A stretch of DNA of 64,000 bases. Source: Siphonodentalium dalli (taxonomy: Eukaryota; Mollusca; Scaphopoda; Gadilida; Siphonodentaliidae). Shown piece by piece: positions 20,551 to 35,900 of this stretch (positions are counted from its first letter, which is position 1; every line of letters begins with the position of its first letter). The position numbers and the translations under genes were made by a program. Where the stretch lies: the NCBI GenBank assembly GCA_032622095.1, contig CP136061.1, positions 6,648,734-6,712,733 of the forward strand. Reading direction: 5' to 3'. The notes under the pieces were generated by a model that was given only the letters and a program-made list of their open reading frames with translations, made no database searches and was not told the origin of the DNA.

Positions 20551-23500
20551 GGAAATAGTGTGCCATTCTAACTAAAGAGATATAACTCTATCTGTAATTT
20601 CTATATGCTCTGCGTAGTATGGAAATAGTGTGTCATTCTAACTAAAGAGATATAACTCTATCTGTAATTTCTATATGCTCTGTGTAGTATGGAAATAGTG
20701 TGTCATTCTAACTAAAGAGATATAACTCTATCTGTAATTTCTATATGCTCTGTGTAGTATGGAAATAGTGTGTCATTCTAACTAAAGACATATAACTCTA
20801 TCTGTAATTTCTATATGCTCTGCGTAGTATGGAAATAGTGTGCCCTTCTAACTAAAGAGATATAACTCTATCTGTAATTTCTATATGCTCTGTGTAGTAT
20901 GGAAATAGTGTGTCATTCTAACTAAAGAGATATAACTCTATCTGTAATTTCTATATGCTCTGTGTAGTATGGAAATAGTGTGTCATTCTAACTAAAGACA
21001 TATAACTCTATCTGTAATTTCTATATGCTCTGCGTAGTATGGAAATAGTGTGCCCTTCTAACTAAAGAGATATAACTCTATCTGTAATTTCTATATGCTC
21101 TGTGTAGTATGGAAATAGTGTGTCATTCTAACTAAAGAGATATAACTCTATCTGTAATTTCTATATGCTCTGCGTAGTATGGAAATAGTGTGTCATTCTA
21201 ACTAAAGAGATATAACTCTATCTGTAATTTCTATATGCTCTACGTAGTATGGAAATAGTGTGCCATTCTAACTAAAGAGATATAACTCTATCTGTAATTT
21301 CTATATGCTCTACGTAGTATGGAAATAGTGTGCCATTCTAACTAAAGAGATATAACTCTATCTGTAATTTCTATATGCTCTGTGTAGTATGGAAATAGTG
21401 TGTCATTCTAACTAAAGAGATATAACTCTATCTGTAATTTCTATATGCTCTGTGTAGTATGGAAATAGTGTGTCATTCTAACTAAAGAGATATAACTCTA
21501 TCTGTAATTTCTATATGCTCTGTGTAGTATGGAAATAGTGTGTCATTCTAACTAAAGACATATAACTCTATCTGTAATTTCTATATGCTCTGCGTAGTAT
21601 GGAAATAGTGTGCCCTTCTAACTAAAGAGATATAACTCTATCTGTAATTTCTATATGCTCTACGTAGTATGGAAATAGTGTGCCATTCTAACTAAAGACA
21701 TATAACTCTATCTGTAATTTCTATATGCTCTGTGTAGTATGGAAATAGTGTGTCATTCTAACTAAAGAGATATAACTCTATCTGTAATTTCTATATGCTC
21801 TGTGTAGTATGGAAATAGTGTGTCATTCTAACTAAAGAGATATAACTCTATCTGTAATTTCTATATGCTCTACGTAGTATGGAAATAGTGTGCCATTCTA
21901 ACTAAAGAGATATAACTCTATCTGTAATTTCTATATGCTCTGCATAGTATGGAAATAGTGTGCCATTCTAACTAAAGAGATATAACTCTATCTGTAATTT
22001 CTATATGCTCTGCATAGTATGGAAATAGTGTGCCCTTCTAACTAAAGACATATAACTCTATCTGTAATTTCTATATGCTCTGTGTAGTATGGAAATAGTG
22101 TGTCATTCTAACTAAAGAGATATAACTCTATCTGTAATTTCTATATGCTCTGCGTAGTATGGAAATAGTGTGCCATTCTAACTAAAGAGATATAACTCTA
22201 TCTGTAATTTCTATATGCTCTGCGTTGTATGGAAATAGTGTGTCATTCTAACTAAAGAGATATAACTCTATCTGTAATTTCTATATGCTCTGCGTAGTAT
22301 GGAAATAGTGTGCCATTCTAACTAAAGACATATAACTCTATCTGTAATTTCTATATGCTCTGTGTAGTATGGAAATAGTGTGTCATTCTAACTAAAGAGA
22401 TATAACTCTATCTGTAATTTCTATATGCTCTGTGTAGTATGGAAATAGTGTGCCCTTCTAACTAAAGACATATAACTCTATCTGTAATTTCTATATGCTC
22501 TGCGTTGTATGGAAATAGTGTGTCATTCTAACTAAAGAGATATAACTCTATCTGTAATTTCTATATGCTCTGCGTAGTATGGAAATAGTGTGCCATTCTA
22601 ACTAAAGACATATAACTCTATCTGTAATTTCTATATGCTCTGTGTAGTATGGAAATAGTGTGCCATTCTAACTAAAGAGATATAACTCTATCTGTAATTT
22701 CTATATGCTCTGCGTAGTATGGAAATAGTGTGTCATTCTAACTAAAGACATATAACTCTATCTGTAATTTCTATATGCTCTGCATAGTATGGAAATAGTG
22801 TGCCATTCTAACTAAAGACATATAACTCTATCTGTAATTTCTATATGCTCTGCATAGTATGGAAATAGTGTGCCATTCTAACTAAAGACATATAACTCTA
22901 TCTGTAATTTCTATATGCTCTGCATAGTATGGAAATAGTGTGCCATTCTAACTAAAGACATATAACTCTATCTGTAATTTCTATATGCTCTGCGTAGTAT
23001 GGAAATAGTGTGTCATTCTAACTAAAGAGATATAACTCTATCTGTAATTTCTATATGCTCTGCGTTGTATGGAAATAGTGTGTCATTCTAACTAAAGAGA
23101 TATAACTCTATCTGTAATTTCTATATGCTCTGCGTTGTATGGAAATAGTGTGTCATTCTAACTAAAGAGATATAACTCTATCTGTAATTTCTATATGCTC
23201 TGCATAGTATGGAAATAGTGTGTCATTCTAACTAAAGAGATATAACTCTATCTGTAATTTCTATATGCTCTGCATAGTATGGAAATAGTGTGTCATTCTA
23301 ACTAAAGACATATAACTCTATCTGTAATTTCTATATGCTCTACGTAGTATGGAAATAGTGTGTCATTCTAACTAAAGACATATAACTCTATCTGTAATTT
23401 CTATATGCTCTGTGTAGTATGGAAATAGTGTGCCATTCTAACTAAAGACATATAACTCTATCTGTAATTTCTATATGCTCTACGTAGTATGGAAATAGTG

Positions 23501-26500
23501 TGTCATTCTAACTAAAGAGATATAACTCTATCTGTAATTTCTATATGCTCTGTGTAGTATGGAAATAGTGTGTCATTCTAACTAAAGACATATAACTCTA
23601 TCTGTAATTTCTATATGCTCTACGTAGTATGGAAATAGTGTGTCATTCTAACTAAAGAGATATAACTCTATCTGTAATTTCTATATGCTCTGCGTAGTAT
23701 GGAAATAGTGTGTCATTCTAACTAAAGAGATATAACTCTATCTGTAATTTCTATATGCTCTACGTAGTATGGAAATAGTGTGTCATTCTAACTAAAGAGA
23801 TATAACTCTATCTGTAATTTCTATATGCTCTACGTAGTATGGAAATAGTGTGCCCTTCTAACTAAAGAGATATAACTCTATCTGTAATTTCTAGATGCTC
23901 TGCGTAGTATGGAAATAGTGTGCCCTTCTAACTAAAGAGATATAACTCTATCTGTAATTTCTATATGCTCTACGTAGTATGGAAATAGTGTGTCATTCTA
24001 ACTAAAGAGATATAACTCTATCTGTAATTTCTAGATGCTCTGCGTAGTATGGAAATAGTGTGCCCTTCTAACTAAAGACATATAACTCTATCTGTAATTT
24101 CTATATGCTCTGCGTAGTATGGAAATAGTGTGCCCTTCTAACTAAAGAGATATAACTCTATCTGTAATTTCTATATGCTCTACGTAGTATGGAAATAGTG
24201 TGTCATTCTAACTAAAGAGATATAACTCTATCTGTAATTTCTATATGCTCTGCGTAGTATGGAAATAGTGTGTCATTCTAACTAAAGAGATATAACTCTA
24301 TCTGTAATTTCTATATGCTCTGCGTAGTATGGAAATAGTGTGCCATTCTAACTAAAGAGATATAACTCTATCTGTAATTTCTATATGCTCTGTGTAGTAT
24401 GGAAATAGTGTGCCCTTCTAACTAAAGAGATATAACTCTATCTGTAATTTCTATATGCTCTACGTAGTATGGAAATAGTGTGTCATTCTAACTAAAGACA
24501 TATAACTCTATCTGTAATTTCTATATGCTCTACGTAGTATGGAAATAGTGTGCCCTTCTAACTAAAGAGATATAACTCTATCTGTAATTTCTATATGCTC
24601 TGCATAGTATGGAAATAGTGTGTCATTCTAACTAAAGAGATATAACTCTATCTGTAATTTCTATATGCTCTGCGTAGTATGGAAATAGTGTGTCATTCTA
24701 ACTAAAGAGATATAACTCTATCTGTAATTTCTATATGCTCTGTGTAGTATGGAAATAGTGTGTCATTCTAACTAAAGAGATATAACTCTATCTGTAATTT
24801 CTATATGCTCTGTGTAGTATGGAAATAGTGTGCCCTTCTAACTAAAGAGATATAACTCTATCTGTAATTTCTATATGCTCTGCGTAGTATGGAAATAGTG
24901 TGCCCTTCTAACTAAAGAGATATAACTCTATCTGTAATTTCTATATGCTCTGCGTAGTATGGAAATAGTGTGCCATTCTAACTAAAGAGATATAACTCTA
25001 TCTGTAATTTCTATATGCTCTACGTAGTATGGAAATAGTGTGCCATTCTAACTAAAGAGATATAACTCTATCTGTAATTTCTATATGCTCTGCGTAGTAT
25101 GGAAATAGTGTGCCATTCTAACTAAAGAGATATAACTCTATCTGTAATTTCTATATGCTCTACGTAGTATGGAAATAGTGTGCCATTCTAACTAAAGAGA
25201 TATAACTCTATCTGTAATTTCTATATGCTCTGCGTAGTATGGAAATAGTGTGCCATTCTAACTAAAGAGATATAACTCTATCTGTAATTTCTATATGCTC
25301 TACGTAGTATGGAAATAGTGTGCCATTCTAACTAAAGAGATATAACTCTATCTGTAATTTCTATATGCTCTGCGTAGTATGGAAATAGTGTGTCATTCTA
25401 ACTAAAGAGATATAACTCTATCTGTAATTTCTATATGCTCTACGTAGTATGGAAATAGTGTGCCATTCTAACTAAAGACATATAACTCTATCTGTAATTT
25501 CTAGATGCTCTGCATAGTATGGAAATAGTGTGCCCTTCTAACTAAAGACATATAACTCTATCTGTAATTTCTAGATGCTCTGCATAGTATGGAAATAGTG
25601 TGCCCTTCTAACTAAAGAGATATAACTCTATCTGTAATTTCTAGATGCTCTGCATAGTATGGAAATAGTGTGCCCTTCTAACTAAAGACATATAACTCTA
25701 TCTGTAATTTCTATATGCTCTGCGTAGTATGGAAATAGTGTGTCATTCTAACTAAAGAGATATAACTCTATCTGTAATTTCTATATGCTCTGTGTAGTAT
25801 GGAAATAGTGTGCCCTTCTAACTAAAGAGATATAACTCTATCTGTAATTTCTATATGCTCTGCGTAGTATGGAAATAGTGTGCCATTCTAACTAAAGAGA
25901 TATAACTCTATCTGTTATTTCTATATGCTCTGCGTAGTATGGAAATAGTGTGCCCTTCTAACTAAAGAGATATAACTCTATCTGTAATTTCTATATGCTC
26001 TGCGTAGTATGGAAATAGTGTGCCATTCTAACTAAAGAGATATAACTCTATCTGTTATTTCTATATGCTCTGCGTAGTATGGAAATAGTGTGCCCTTCTA
26101 ACTAAAGAGATATAACTCTATCTGTAATTTCTATATGCTCTGCGTAGTATGGAAATAGTGTGCCATTCTAACTAAAGACATATAACTCTATCTGTAATTT
26201 CTATATGCTCTGTGTAGTATGGAAATAGTGTGCCATTCTAACTAAAGACATATAACTCTATCTGTAATTTCTATATGCTCTGTGTAGTATGGAAATAGTG
26301 TGCCCTTCTAACTAAAGAGATATAACTCTATCTGTAATTTCTATATGCTCTGTGTAGTATGGAAATAGTGTGTCATTCTAACTAAAGACATATAACTCTA
26401 TCTGTAATTTCTATATGCTCTGTGTAGTATGGAAATAGTGTGTCATTCTAACTAAAGAGATATAACTCTATCTGTAATTTCTATATGCTCTGTGTAGTAT

Positions 26501-29370
26501 GGAAATAGTGTGTCATTCTAACTAAAGAGATATAACTCTATCTGTAATTTCTATATGCTCTGCGTTGTATGGAAATAGTGTGCCCTTCTAACTAAAGAGA
26601 TATAACTCTATCTGTAATTTCTATATGCTCTGCGTAATATGGAAATAGTGTGCCCTTCTAACTAAAGAGATATAACTCTATCTGTAATTTCTATATGCTC
26701 TGCGTAGTATGGAAATAGTGTGTCATTCTAACTAAAGAGATATAACTCTATCTGTAATTTCTATATGCTCTGTGTAGTATGGAAATAGTGTGCCCTTCTA
26801 ACTAAAGAGATATAACTCTATCTGTAATTTCTATATGCTCTGTGTAGTATGGAAATAGTGTGCCATTCTAACTAAAGACATATAACTCTATCTGTAATTT
26901 CTATATGCTCTGCGTAGTATGGAAATAGTGTGCCATTCTAACTAAAGAGATATAACTATATCTGTAATTTCTATATGCTCTGCATAGTATGGAAATAGTG
27001 TGTCATTCTAACTAAAGAGATATAACTCTATCTGTAATTTCTATATGCTCTGCATAGTATGGAAATAGTGTGCCATTCTAACTAAAGAGATATAACTCTA
27101 TCTGTAATTTCTATATGCTCTGCGTAGTATGGAAATAGTGTGCCATTCTAACTAAAGAGATATAACTCTATCTGTAATTTCTATATGCTCTGTGTAGTAT
27201 GGAAATAGTGTGTCATTCTAACTAAAGAGATATAACTCTATCTGTAATTTCTATATGCTCTGCATAGTATGGAAATAGTGTGCCATTCTAACTAAAGAGA
27301 TATAACTCTATCTGTAATTTCTATATGCTCTACGTAGTATGGAAATAGTGTGTCATTCTAACTAAAGACATATAACTCTATCTGTAATTTCTATATGCTC
27401 TACGTAGTATGGAAATAGTGTGCCCTTCTAACTAAAGAGATATAACTCTATATGTAATTTCTATATGCTCTACGTAGTATGGAAATAGTGTGCCATTCTA
27501 ACTAAAGAGATATAACTCTATCTGTAATTTCTATATGCTCTACGTAGTATGGAAATAGTGTGCCCTTCTAACTAAAGAGATATAACTCTATCTGTAATTT
27601 CTATATGCTCTGCGTAGTATGGAAATAGTGTGTCATTCTAACTAAAGAGATATAACTCTATCTGTAATTTCTATATGCTCTGCGTAGTATGGAAATAGTG
27701 TGCCATTCTAACTAAAGAGATATAACTATATCTGTAATTTCTATATGCTCTGCATAGTATGGAAATAGTGTGTCATTCTAACTAAAGAGATATAACTCTA
27801 TCTGTAATTTCTATATGCTCTGCATAGTATGGAAATAGTGTGCCATTCTAACTAAAGAGATATAACTCTATCTGTAATTTCTATATGCTCTGTGTAGTAT
27901 GGAAATAGTGTGCCATTCTAACTAAAGAGATATAACTCTATCTGTAATTTCTATATGCTCTGTGTAGTATGGAAATAGTGTGTCATTCTAACTAAAGAGA
28001 TATAACTCTATCTGTAATTTCTATATGCTCTGCATAGTATGGAAATAGTGTGTCATTCTAACTAAAGAGATATAACTCTATCTGTAATTTCTATATGCTC
28101 TGCGTAGTATGGAAATAGTGTGTCATTCTAACTAAAGAGATATAACTCTATATGTAATTTCTATATGCTCTGTGTAGTATGGAAATAGTGTGTCATTCTA
28201 ACTAAAGACATATAACTCTATCTGTAATTTCTATATGCTCTGTGTAGTATGGAAATAGTGTGCCATTCTAACTAAAGAGATATAACTCTATATGTAATTT
28301 CTATATGCTCTGCATAGTATGGAAATAGTGTGTCATTCTAACTAAAGAGATATAACTCTATCTGTAATTTCTATATGCTCTGCATAGTATGGAAATAGTG
28401 TGTCATTCTAACTAAAGAGATATAACTCTATCTGTAATTTCTATATGCTCTGCATAGTATGGAAATAGTGTGCCATTCTAACTAAAGAGATATAACTATA
28501 TCTGTAATTTCTATATGCTCTGCGTAGTATGGAAATAGTGTGCCATTCTAACTAAAGAGATATAACTCTATCTGTAATTTCTATATGCTCTGCATAGTAT
28601 GGAAATAGTGTGCCATTCTAACTAAAGAGATATAACTATATCTGTAATTTCTATATGCTCTGCATAGTATGGAAATAGTGTGCCCTTCTAACTAAAGAGA
28701 TATAACTCTATCTGTAATTTCTATATGCTCTGCATAGTATGGAAATAGTGTGCCATTCTAACTAAAGAGATATAACTCTATCTGTAATTTCTATATGCTC
28801 TACGTAGTATGGAAATAGTGTGCCATTCTAACTAAAGAGATATAACTCTATCTGTAATTTCTATATGCTCTGTGTAGTATGGAAATAGTGTGCCCTTCTA
28901 ACTAAAGAGATATAACTCTATCTGTAATTTCTATATGCTCTGCGTAGTATGGAAATAGTGTGCCATTCTAACTAAAGAGATATAACTCTATCTGTAATTT
29001 CTATATGCTCTGCATAGTATGGAAATAGTGTGCCATTCTAACTAAAGACATATAACTCTATCTGTAATTTCTATATGCTCTGCGTAGTATGGAAATAGTG
29101 TGTCATTCTAACTAAAGACATATAACTCTATCTGTAATTTCTATATGCTCTGCGTAGTATGGAAATAGTGTGTCATTCTAACTAAAGACATATAACTCTA
29201 TCTGTAATTTCTATATGCTCTGCGTAGTATGGAAATAGTGTGTCATTCTAACTAAAGACATATAACTCTATCTGTAATTTCTATATGCTCTGCGTAGTAT
29301 GGAAATAGTGTGTCATTCTAACTAAAGACATATAACTCTATCTGTAATTTCTATATGCTCTACGTAGTAT

Positions 29371-30420
29371 GGAAATAGTGTGCCATTCTAACTAAAGAGA
29401 TATAACTCTATCTGTAATTTCTATATGCTCTGCGTAGTATGGAAATAGTGTGCCATTCTAACTAAAGAGATATAACTCTATCTGTAATTTCTATATGCTC
29501 TGCGTAGTATGGAAATAGTGTGCCATTCTAACTAAAGACATATAACTCTATCTGTAATTTCTATATGCTCTACGTAGTATGGAAATAGTGTGCCATTCTA
29601 ACTAAAGAGATATAACTCTATCTGTAATTTCTATATGCTCTGCGTAGTATGGAAATAGTGTGCCATTCTAACTAAAGAGATATAACTCTATCTGTAATTT
29701 CTATATGCTCTGCGTAGTATGGAAATAGTGTGCCATTCTAACTAAAGACATATAACTCTATCTGTAATTTCTATATGCTCTACGTAGTATGGAAATAGTG
29801 TGTCATTCTAACTAAAGAGATATAACTCTATCTGTAATTTCTATATGCTCTGTGTAGTATGGAAATAGTGTGTCATTCTAACTAAAGACATATAACTCTA
29901 TCTGTAATTTCTATATGCTCTGTGTAGTATGGAAATAGTGTGTCATTCTAACTAAAGACATATAACTCTATCTGTAATTTCTATATGCTCTACGTAGTAT
30001 GGAAATAGTGTGCCATTCTAACTAAAGAGATATAACTCTATCTGTAATTTCTATATGCTCTGCGTAGTATGGAAATAGTGTGCCATTCTAACTAAAGAGA
30101 TATAACTCTATCTGTAATTTCTATATGCTCTGCGTAGTATGGAAATAGTGTGCCATTCTAACTAAAGACATATAACTCTATCTGTAATTTCTATATGCTC
30201 TACGTAGTATGGAAATAGTGTGTCATTCTAACTAAAGAGATATAACTCTATCTGTAATTTCTATATGCTCTGTGTAGTATGGAAATAGTGTGTCATTCTA
30301 ACTAAAGACATATAACTCTATCTGTAATTTCTATATGCTCTGTGTAGTATGGAAATAGTGTGTCATTCTAACTAAAGACATATAACTCTATCTGTAATTT
30401 CTATATGCTCTGCGTAGTAT
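29371..30420 (+). repeat. Higher-order repeat: six-unit (420-bp) duplication
   Basis: 29581-30000 and 30001-30420 differ only in the tail of the last unit (tacg against tgcg). The three units before them (29371-29580) repeat the first half of the block. Confidence 0.9.
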
Positions 30421-31750
30421 GGAAATAGTGTGTCATTCTAACTAAAGAGATATAACTCTATCTGTAATTTCTATATGCTCTGCGTAGTATGGAAATAGTG
30501 TGTCATTCTAACTAAAGACATATAACTCTATCTGTAATTTCTATATGCTCTACGTAGTATGGAAATAGTGTGTCATTCTAACTAAAGAGATATAACTCTA
30601 TCTGTAATTTCTATATGCTCTACGTAGTATGGAAATAGTGTGTCATTCTAACTAAAGACATATAACTCTATCTGTAATTTCTATATGCTCTACGTAGTAT
30701 GGAAATAGTGTGTCATTCTAACTAAAGAGATATAACTCTATCTGTAATTTCTATATGCTCTACGTAGTATGGAAATAGTGTGCCATTCTAACTAAAGAGA
30801 TATAACTCTATCTGTAATTTCTATATGCTCTACGTAGTATGGAAATAGTGTGTCATTCTAACTAAAGAGATATAACTCTATCTGTAATTTCTATATGCTC
30901 TGCGTAGTATGGAAATAGTGTGCCATTCTAACTAAAGACATATAACTCTATCTGTAATTTCTATATGCTCTACGTAGTATGGAAATAGTGTGCCATTCTA
31001 ACTAAAGAGATATAACTCTATCTGTAATTTCTATATGCTCTGCGTAGTATGGAAATAGTGTGCCATTCTAACTAAAGACATATAACTCTATCTGTAATTT
31101 CTATATGCTCTGCGTAGTATGGAAATAGTGTGCCATTCTAACTAAAGAGATATAACTCTATCTGTAATTTCTATATGCTCTGCGTAGTATGGAAATAGTG
31201 TGTCATTCTAACTAAAGAGATATAACTCTATCTGTAATTTCTATATGCTCTGCGTAGTATGGAAATAGTGTGCCATTCTAACTAAAGACATATAACTCTA
31301 TCTGTAATTTCTATATGCTCTGTGTAGTATGGAAATAGTGTGCCCTTCTAACTAAAGACATATAACTCTATCTGTAATTTCTATATGCTCTACGTAGTAT
31401 GGAAATAGTGTGTCATTCTAACTAAAGAGATATAACTCTATCTGTAATTTCTATATGCTCTGCGTAGTATGGAAATAGTGTGTCATTCTAACTAAAGACA
31501 TATAACTCTATCTGTAATTTCTATATGCTCTACGTAGTATGGAAATAGTGTGCCATTCTAACTAAAGACATATAACTCTATCTGTAATTTCTATATGCTC
31601 TACGTAGTATGGAAATAGTGTGCCATTCTAACTAAAGAGATATAACTCTATCTGTAATTTCTATATGCTCTACGTAGTATGGAAATAGTGTGTCATTCTA
31701 ACTAAAGAGATATAACTCTATCTGTAATTTCTATATGCTCTACGTAGTAT

Positions 31751-32940
31751 GGAAATAGTGTGTCATTCTAACTAAAGAGATATAACTCTATCTGTAATTT
31801 CTATATGCTCTGTGTAGTATGGAAATAGTGTGTCATTCTAACTAAAGACATATAACTCTATCTGTAATTTCTATATGCTCTGTGTAGTATGGAAATAGTG
31901 TGTCATTCTAACTAAAGACATATAACTCTATCTGTAATTTCTATATGCTCTGTGTAGTATGGAAATAGTGTGTCATTCTAACTAAAGACATATAACTCTA
32001 TCTGTAATTTCTATATGCTCTGCGTAGTATGGAAATAGTGTGTCATTCTAACTAAAGAGATATAACTCTATCTGTAATTTCTATATGCTCTGTGTAGTAT
32101 GGAAATAGTGTGTCATTCTAACTAAAGACATATAACTCTATCTGTAATTTCTATATGCTCTGTGTAGTATGGAAATAGTGTGTCATTCTAACTAAAGACA
32201 TATAACTCTATCTGTAATTTCTATATGCTCTGTGTAGTATGGAAATAGTGTGTCATTCTAACTAAAGACATATAACTCTATCTGTAATTTCTATATGCTC
32301 TGCGTAGTATGGAAATAGTGTGTCATTCTAACTAAAGAGATATAACTCTATCTGTAATTTCTATATGCTCTGCGTAGTATGGAAATAGTGTGTCATTCTA
32401 ACTAAAGAGATATAACTCTATCTGTAATTTCTATATGCTCTGTGTAGTATGGAAATAGTGTGTCATTCTAACTAAAGACATATAACTCTATCTGTAATTT
32501 CTATATGCTCTGTGTAGTATGGAAATAGTGTGTCATTCTAACTAAAGACATATAACTCTATCTGTAATTTCTATATGCTCTGTGTAGTATGGAAATAGTG
32601 TGTCATTCTAACTAAAGACATATAACTCTATCTGTAATTTCTATATGCTCTGCGTAGTATGGAAATAGTGTGTCATTCTAACTAAAGAGATATAACTCTA
32701 TCTGTAATTTCTATATGCTCTGTGTAGTATGGAAATAGTGTGTCATTCTAACTAAAGACATATAACTCTATCTGTAATTTCTATATGCTCTGTGTAGTAT
32801 GGAAATAGTGTGTCATTCTAACTAAAGACATATAACTCTATCTGTAATTTCTATATGCTCTGTGTAGTATGGAAATAGTGTGTCATTCTAACTAAAGACA
32901 TATAACTCTATCTGTAATTTCTATATGCTCTGCGTAGTAT
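31751..32940 (+). repeat. Higher-order repeat: four copies of a four-unit (280-bp) block
   Basis: Blocks at 31751, 32031, 32381 and 32661 all show tgtca in every unit with g-tgtg, c-tgtg, c-tgtg, c-tgcg. One extra unit (32311-32380) separates the second and third copies. Confidence 0.92.
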
Positions 32941-35900
32941 GGAAATAGTGTGTCATTCTAACTAAAGAGATATAACTCTATCTGTAATTTCTATATGCTC
33001 TGCGTAGTATGGAAATAGTGTGTCATTCTAACTAAAGACATATAACTCTATCTGTAATTTCTATATGCTCTACGTAGTATGGAAATAGTGTGTCATTCTA
33101 ACTAAAGAGATATAACTCTATCTGTAATTTCTATATGCTCTGTGTAGTATGGAAATAGTGTGCCATTCTAACTAAAGAGATATAACTCTATCTGTAATTT
33201 CTATATGCTCTACGTAGTATGGAAATAGTGTGCCATTCTAACTAAAGAGATATAACTCTATCTGTAATTTCTATATGCTCTACGTAGTATGGAAATAGTG
33301 TGTCATTCTAACTAAAGAGATATAACTCTATCTGTAATTTCTATATGCTCTGCGTAGTATGGAAATAGTGTGCCATTCTAACTAAAGACATATAACTCTA
33401 TCTGTAATTTCTATATGCTCTACGTAGTATGGAAATAGTGTGCCATTCTAACTAAAGAGATATAACTCTATCTGTAATTTCTATATGCTCTACGTAGTAT
33501 GGAAATAGTGTGTCATTCTAACTAAAGAGATATAACTCTATCTGTAATTTCTATATGCTCTGTGTAGTATGGAAATAGTGTGTCATTCTAACTAAAGAGA
33601 TATAACTCTATCTGTAATTTCTATATGCTCTGCGTAGTATGGAAATAGTGTGCCATTCTAACTAAAGACATATAACTCTATCTGTAATTTCTATATGCTC
33701 TACGTAGTATGGAAATAGTGTGCCATTCTAACTAAAGAGATATAACTCTATCTGTAATTTCTATATGCTCTACGTAGTATGGAAATAGTGTGTCATTCTA
33801 ACTAAAGACATATAACTCTATCTGTAATTTCTATATGCTCTACGTAGTATGGAAATAGTGTGCCCTTCTAACTAAAGAGATATAACTCTATCTGTAATTT
33901 CTATATGCTCTACGTAGTATGGAAATAGTGTGCCATTCTAACTAAAGAGATATAACTCTATCTGTAATTTCTATATGCTCTACGTAGTATGGAAATAGTG
34001 TGCCCTTCTAACTAAAGAGATATAACTCTATCTGTAATTTCTATATGCTCTGCGTAGTATGGAAATAGTGTGCCATTCTAACTAAAGACATATAACTCTA
34101 TCTGTAATTTCTATATGCTCTGCGTAGTATGGAAATAGTGTGCCATTCTAACTAAAGAGATATAACTCTATCTGTAATTTCTATATGCTCTACGTAGTAT
34201 GGAAATAGTGTGCCCTTCTAACTAAAGAGATATAACTCTATCTGTAATTTCTATATGCTCTACGTAGTATGGAAATAGTGTGTCATTCTAACTAAAGACA
34301 TATAACTCTATCTGTAATTTCTATATGCTCTACGTAGTATGGAAATAGTGTGTCATTCTAACTAAAGACATATAACTCTATCTGTAATTTCTATATGCTC
34401 TACGTAGTATGGAAATAGTGTGTCATTCTAACTAAAGACATATAACTCTATCTGTAATTTCTATATGCTCTACGTAGTATGGAAATAGTGTGCCCTTCTA
34501 ACTAAAGAGATATAACTCTATCTGTAATTTCTATATGCTCTGCGTAGTATGGAAATAGTGTGTCATTCTAACTAAAGACATATAACTCTATCTGTAATTT
34601 CTATATGCTCTACGTAGTATGGAAATAGTGTGTCATTCTAACTAAAGAGATATAACTCTATCTGTAATTTCTATATGCTCTACGTAGTATGGAAATAGTG
34701 TGTCATTCTAACTAAAGACATATAACTCTATCTGTAATTTCTATATGCTCTACGTAGTATGGAAATAGTGTGTCATTCTAACTAAAGAGATATAACTCTA
34801 TCTGTAATTTCTATATGCTCTACGTAGTATGGAAATAGTGTGCCCTTCTAACTAAAGAGATATAACTCTATCTGTAATTTCTATATGCTCTGCGTAGTAT
34901 GGAAATAGTGTGTCATTCTAACTAAAGACATATAACTCTATCTGTAATTTCTATATGCTCTACGTAGTATGGAAATAGTGTGTCATTCTAACTAAAGAGA
35001 TATAACTCTATCTGTAATTTCTATATGCTCTGCGTAGTATGGAAATAGTGTGCCATTCTAACTAAAGACATATAACTCTATCTGTAATTTCTATATGCTC
35101 TGCGTAGTATGGAAATAGTGTGTCATTCTAACTAAAGAGATATAACTCTATCTGTAATTTCTATATGCTCTACGTAGTATGGAAATAGTGTGCCATTCTA
35201 ACTAAAGAGATATAACTCTATCTGTAATTTCTATATGCTCTGCGTAGTATGGAAATAGTGTGCCATTCTAACTAAAGAGATATAACTCTATCTGTAATTT
35301 CTATATGCTCTACGTAGTATGGAAATAGTGTGCCATTCTAACTAAAGACATATAACTCTATCTGTAATTTCTATATGCTCTGCGTAGTATGGAAATAGTG
35401 TGCCCTTCTAACTAAAGACATATAACTCTATCTGTAATTTCTATATGCTCTGCGTAGTATGGAAATAGTGTGCCCTTCTAACTAAAGACATATAACTCTA
35501 TCTGTAATTTCTATATGCTCTGTGTAGTATGGAAATAGTGTGCCCTTCTAACTAAAGACATATAACTCTATCTGTAATTTCTATATGCTCTGTGTAGTAT
35601 GGAAATAGTGTGCCCTTCTAACTAAAGACATATAACTCTATCTGTAATTTCTATATGCTCTGCGTAGTATGGAAATAGTGTGCCATTCTAACTAAAGAGA
35701 TATAACTCTATCTGTAATTTCTATATGCTCTGCGTAGTATGGAAATAGTGTGCCCTTCTAACTAAAGACATATAACTCTATCTGTAATTTCTATATGCTC
35801 TGCGTAGTATGGAAATAGTGTGCCATTCTAACTAAAGAGATATAACTCTATCTGTAATTTCTATATGCTCTGCGTAATATGGAAATAGTGTGTCATTCTA

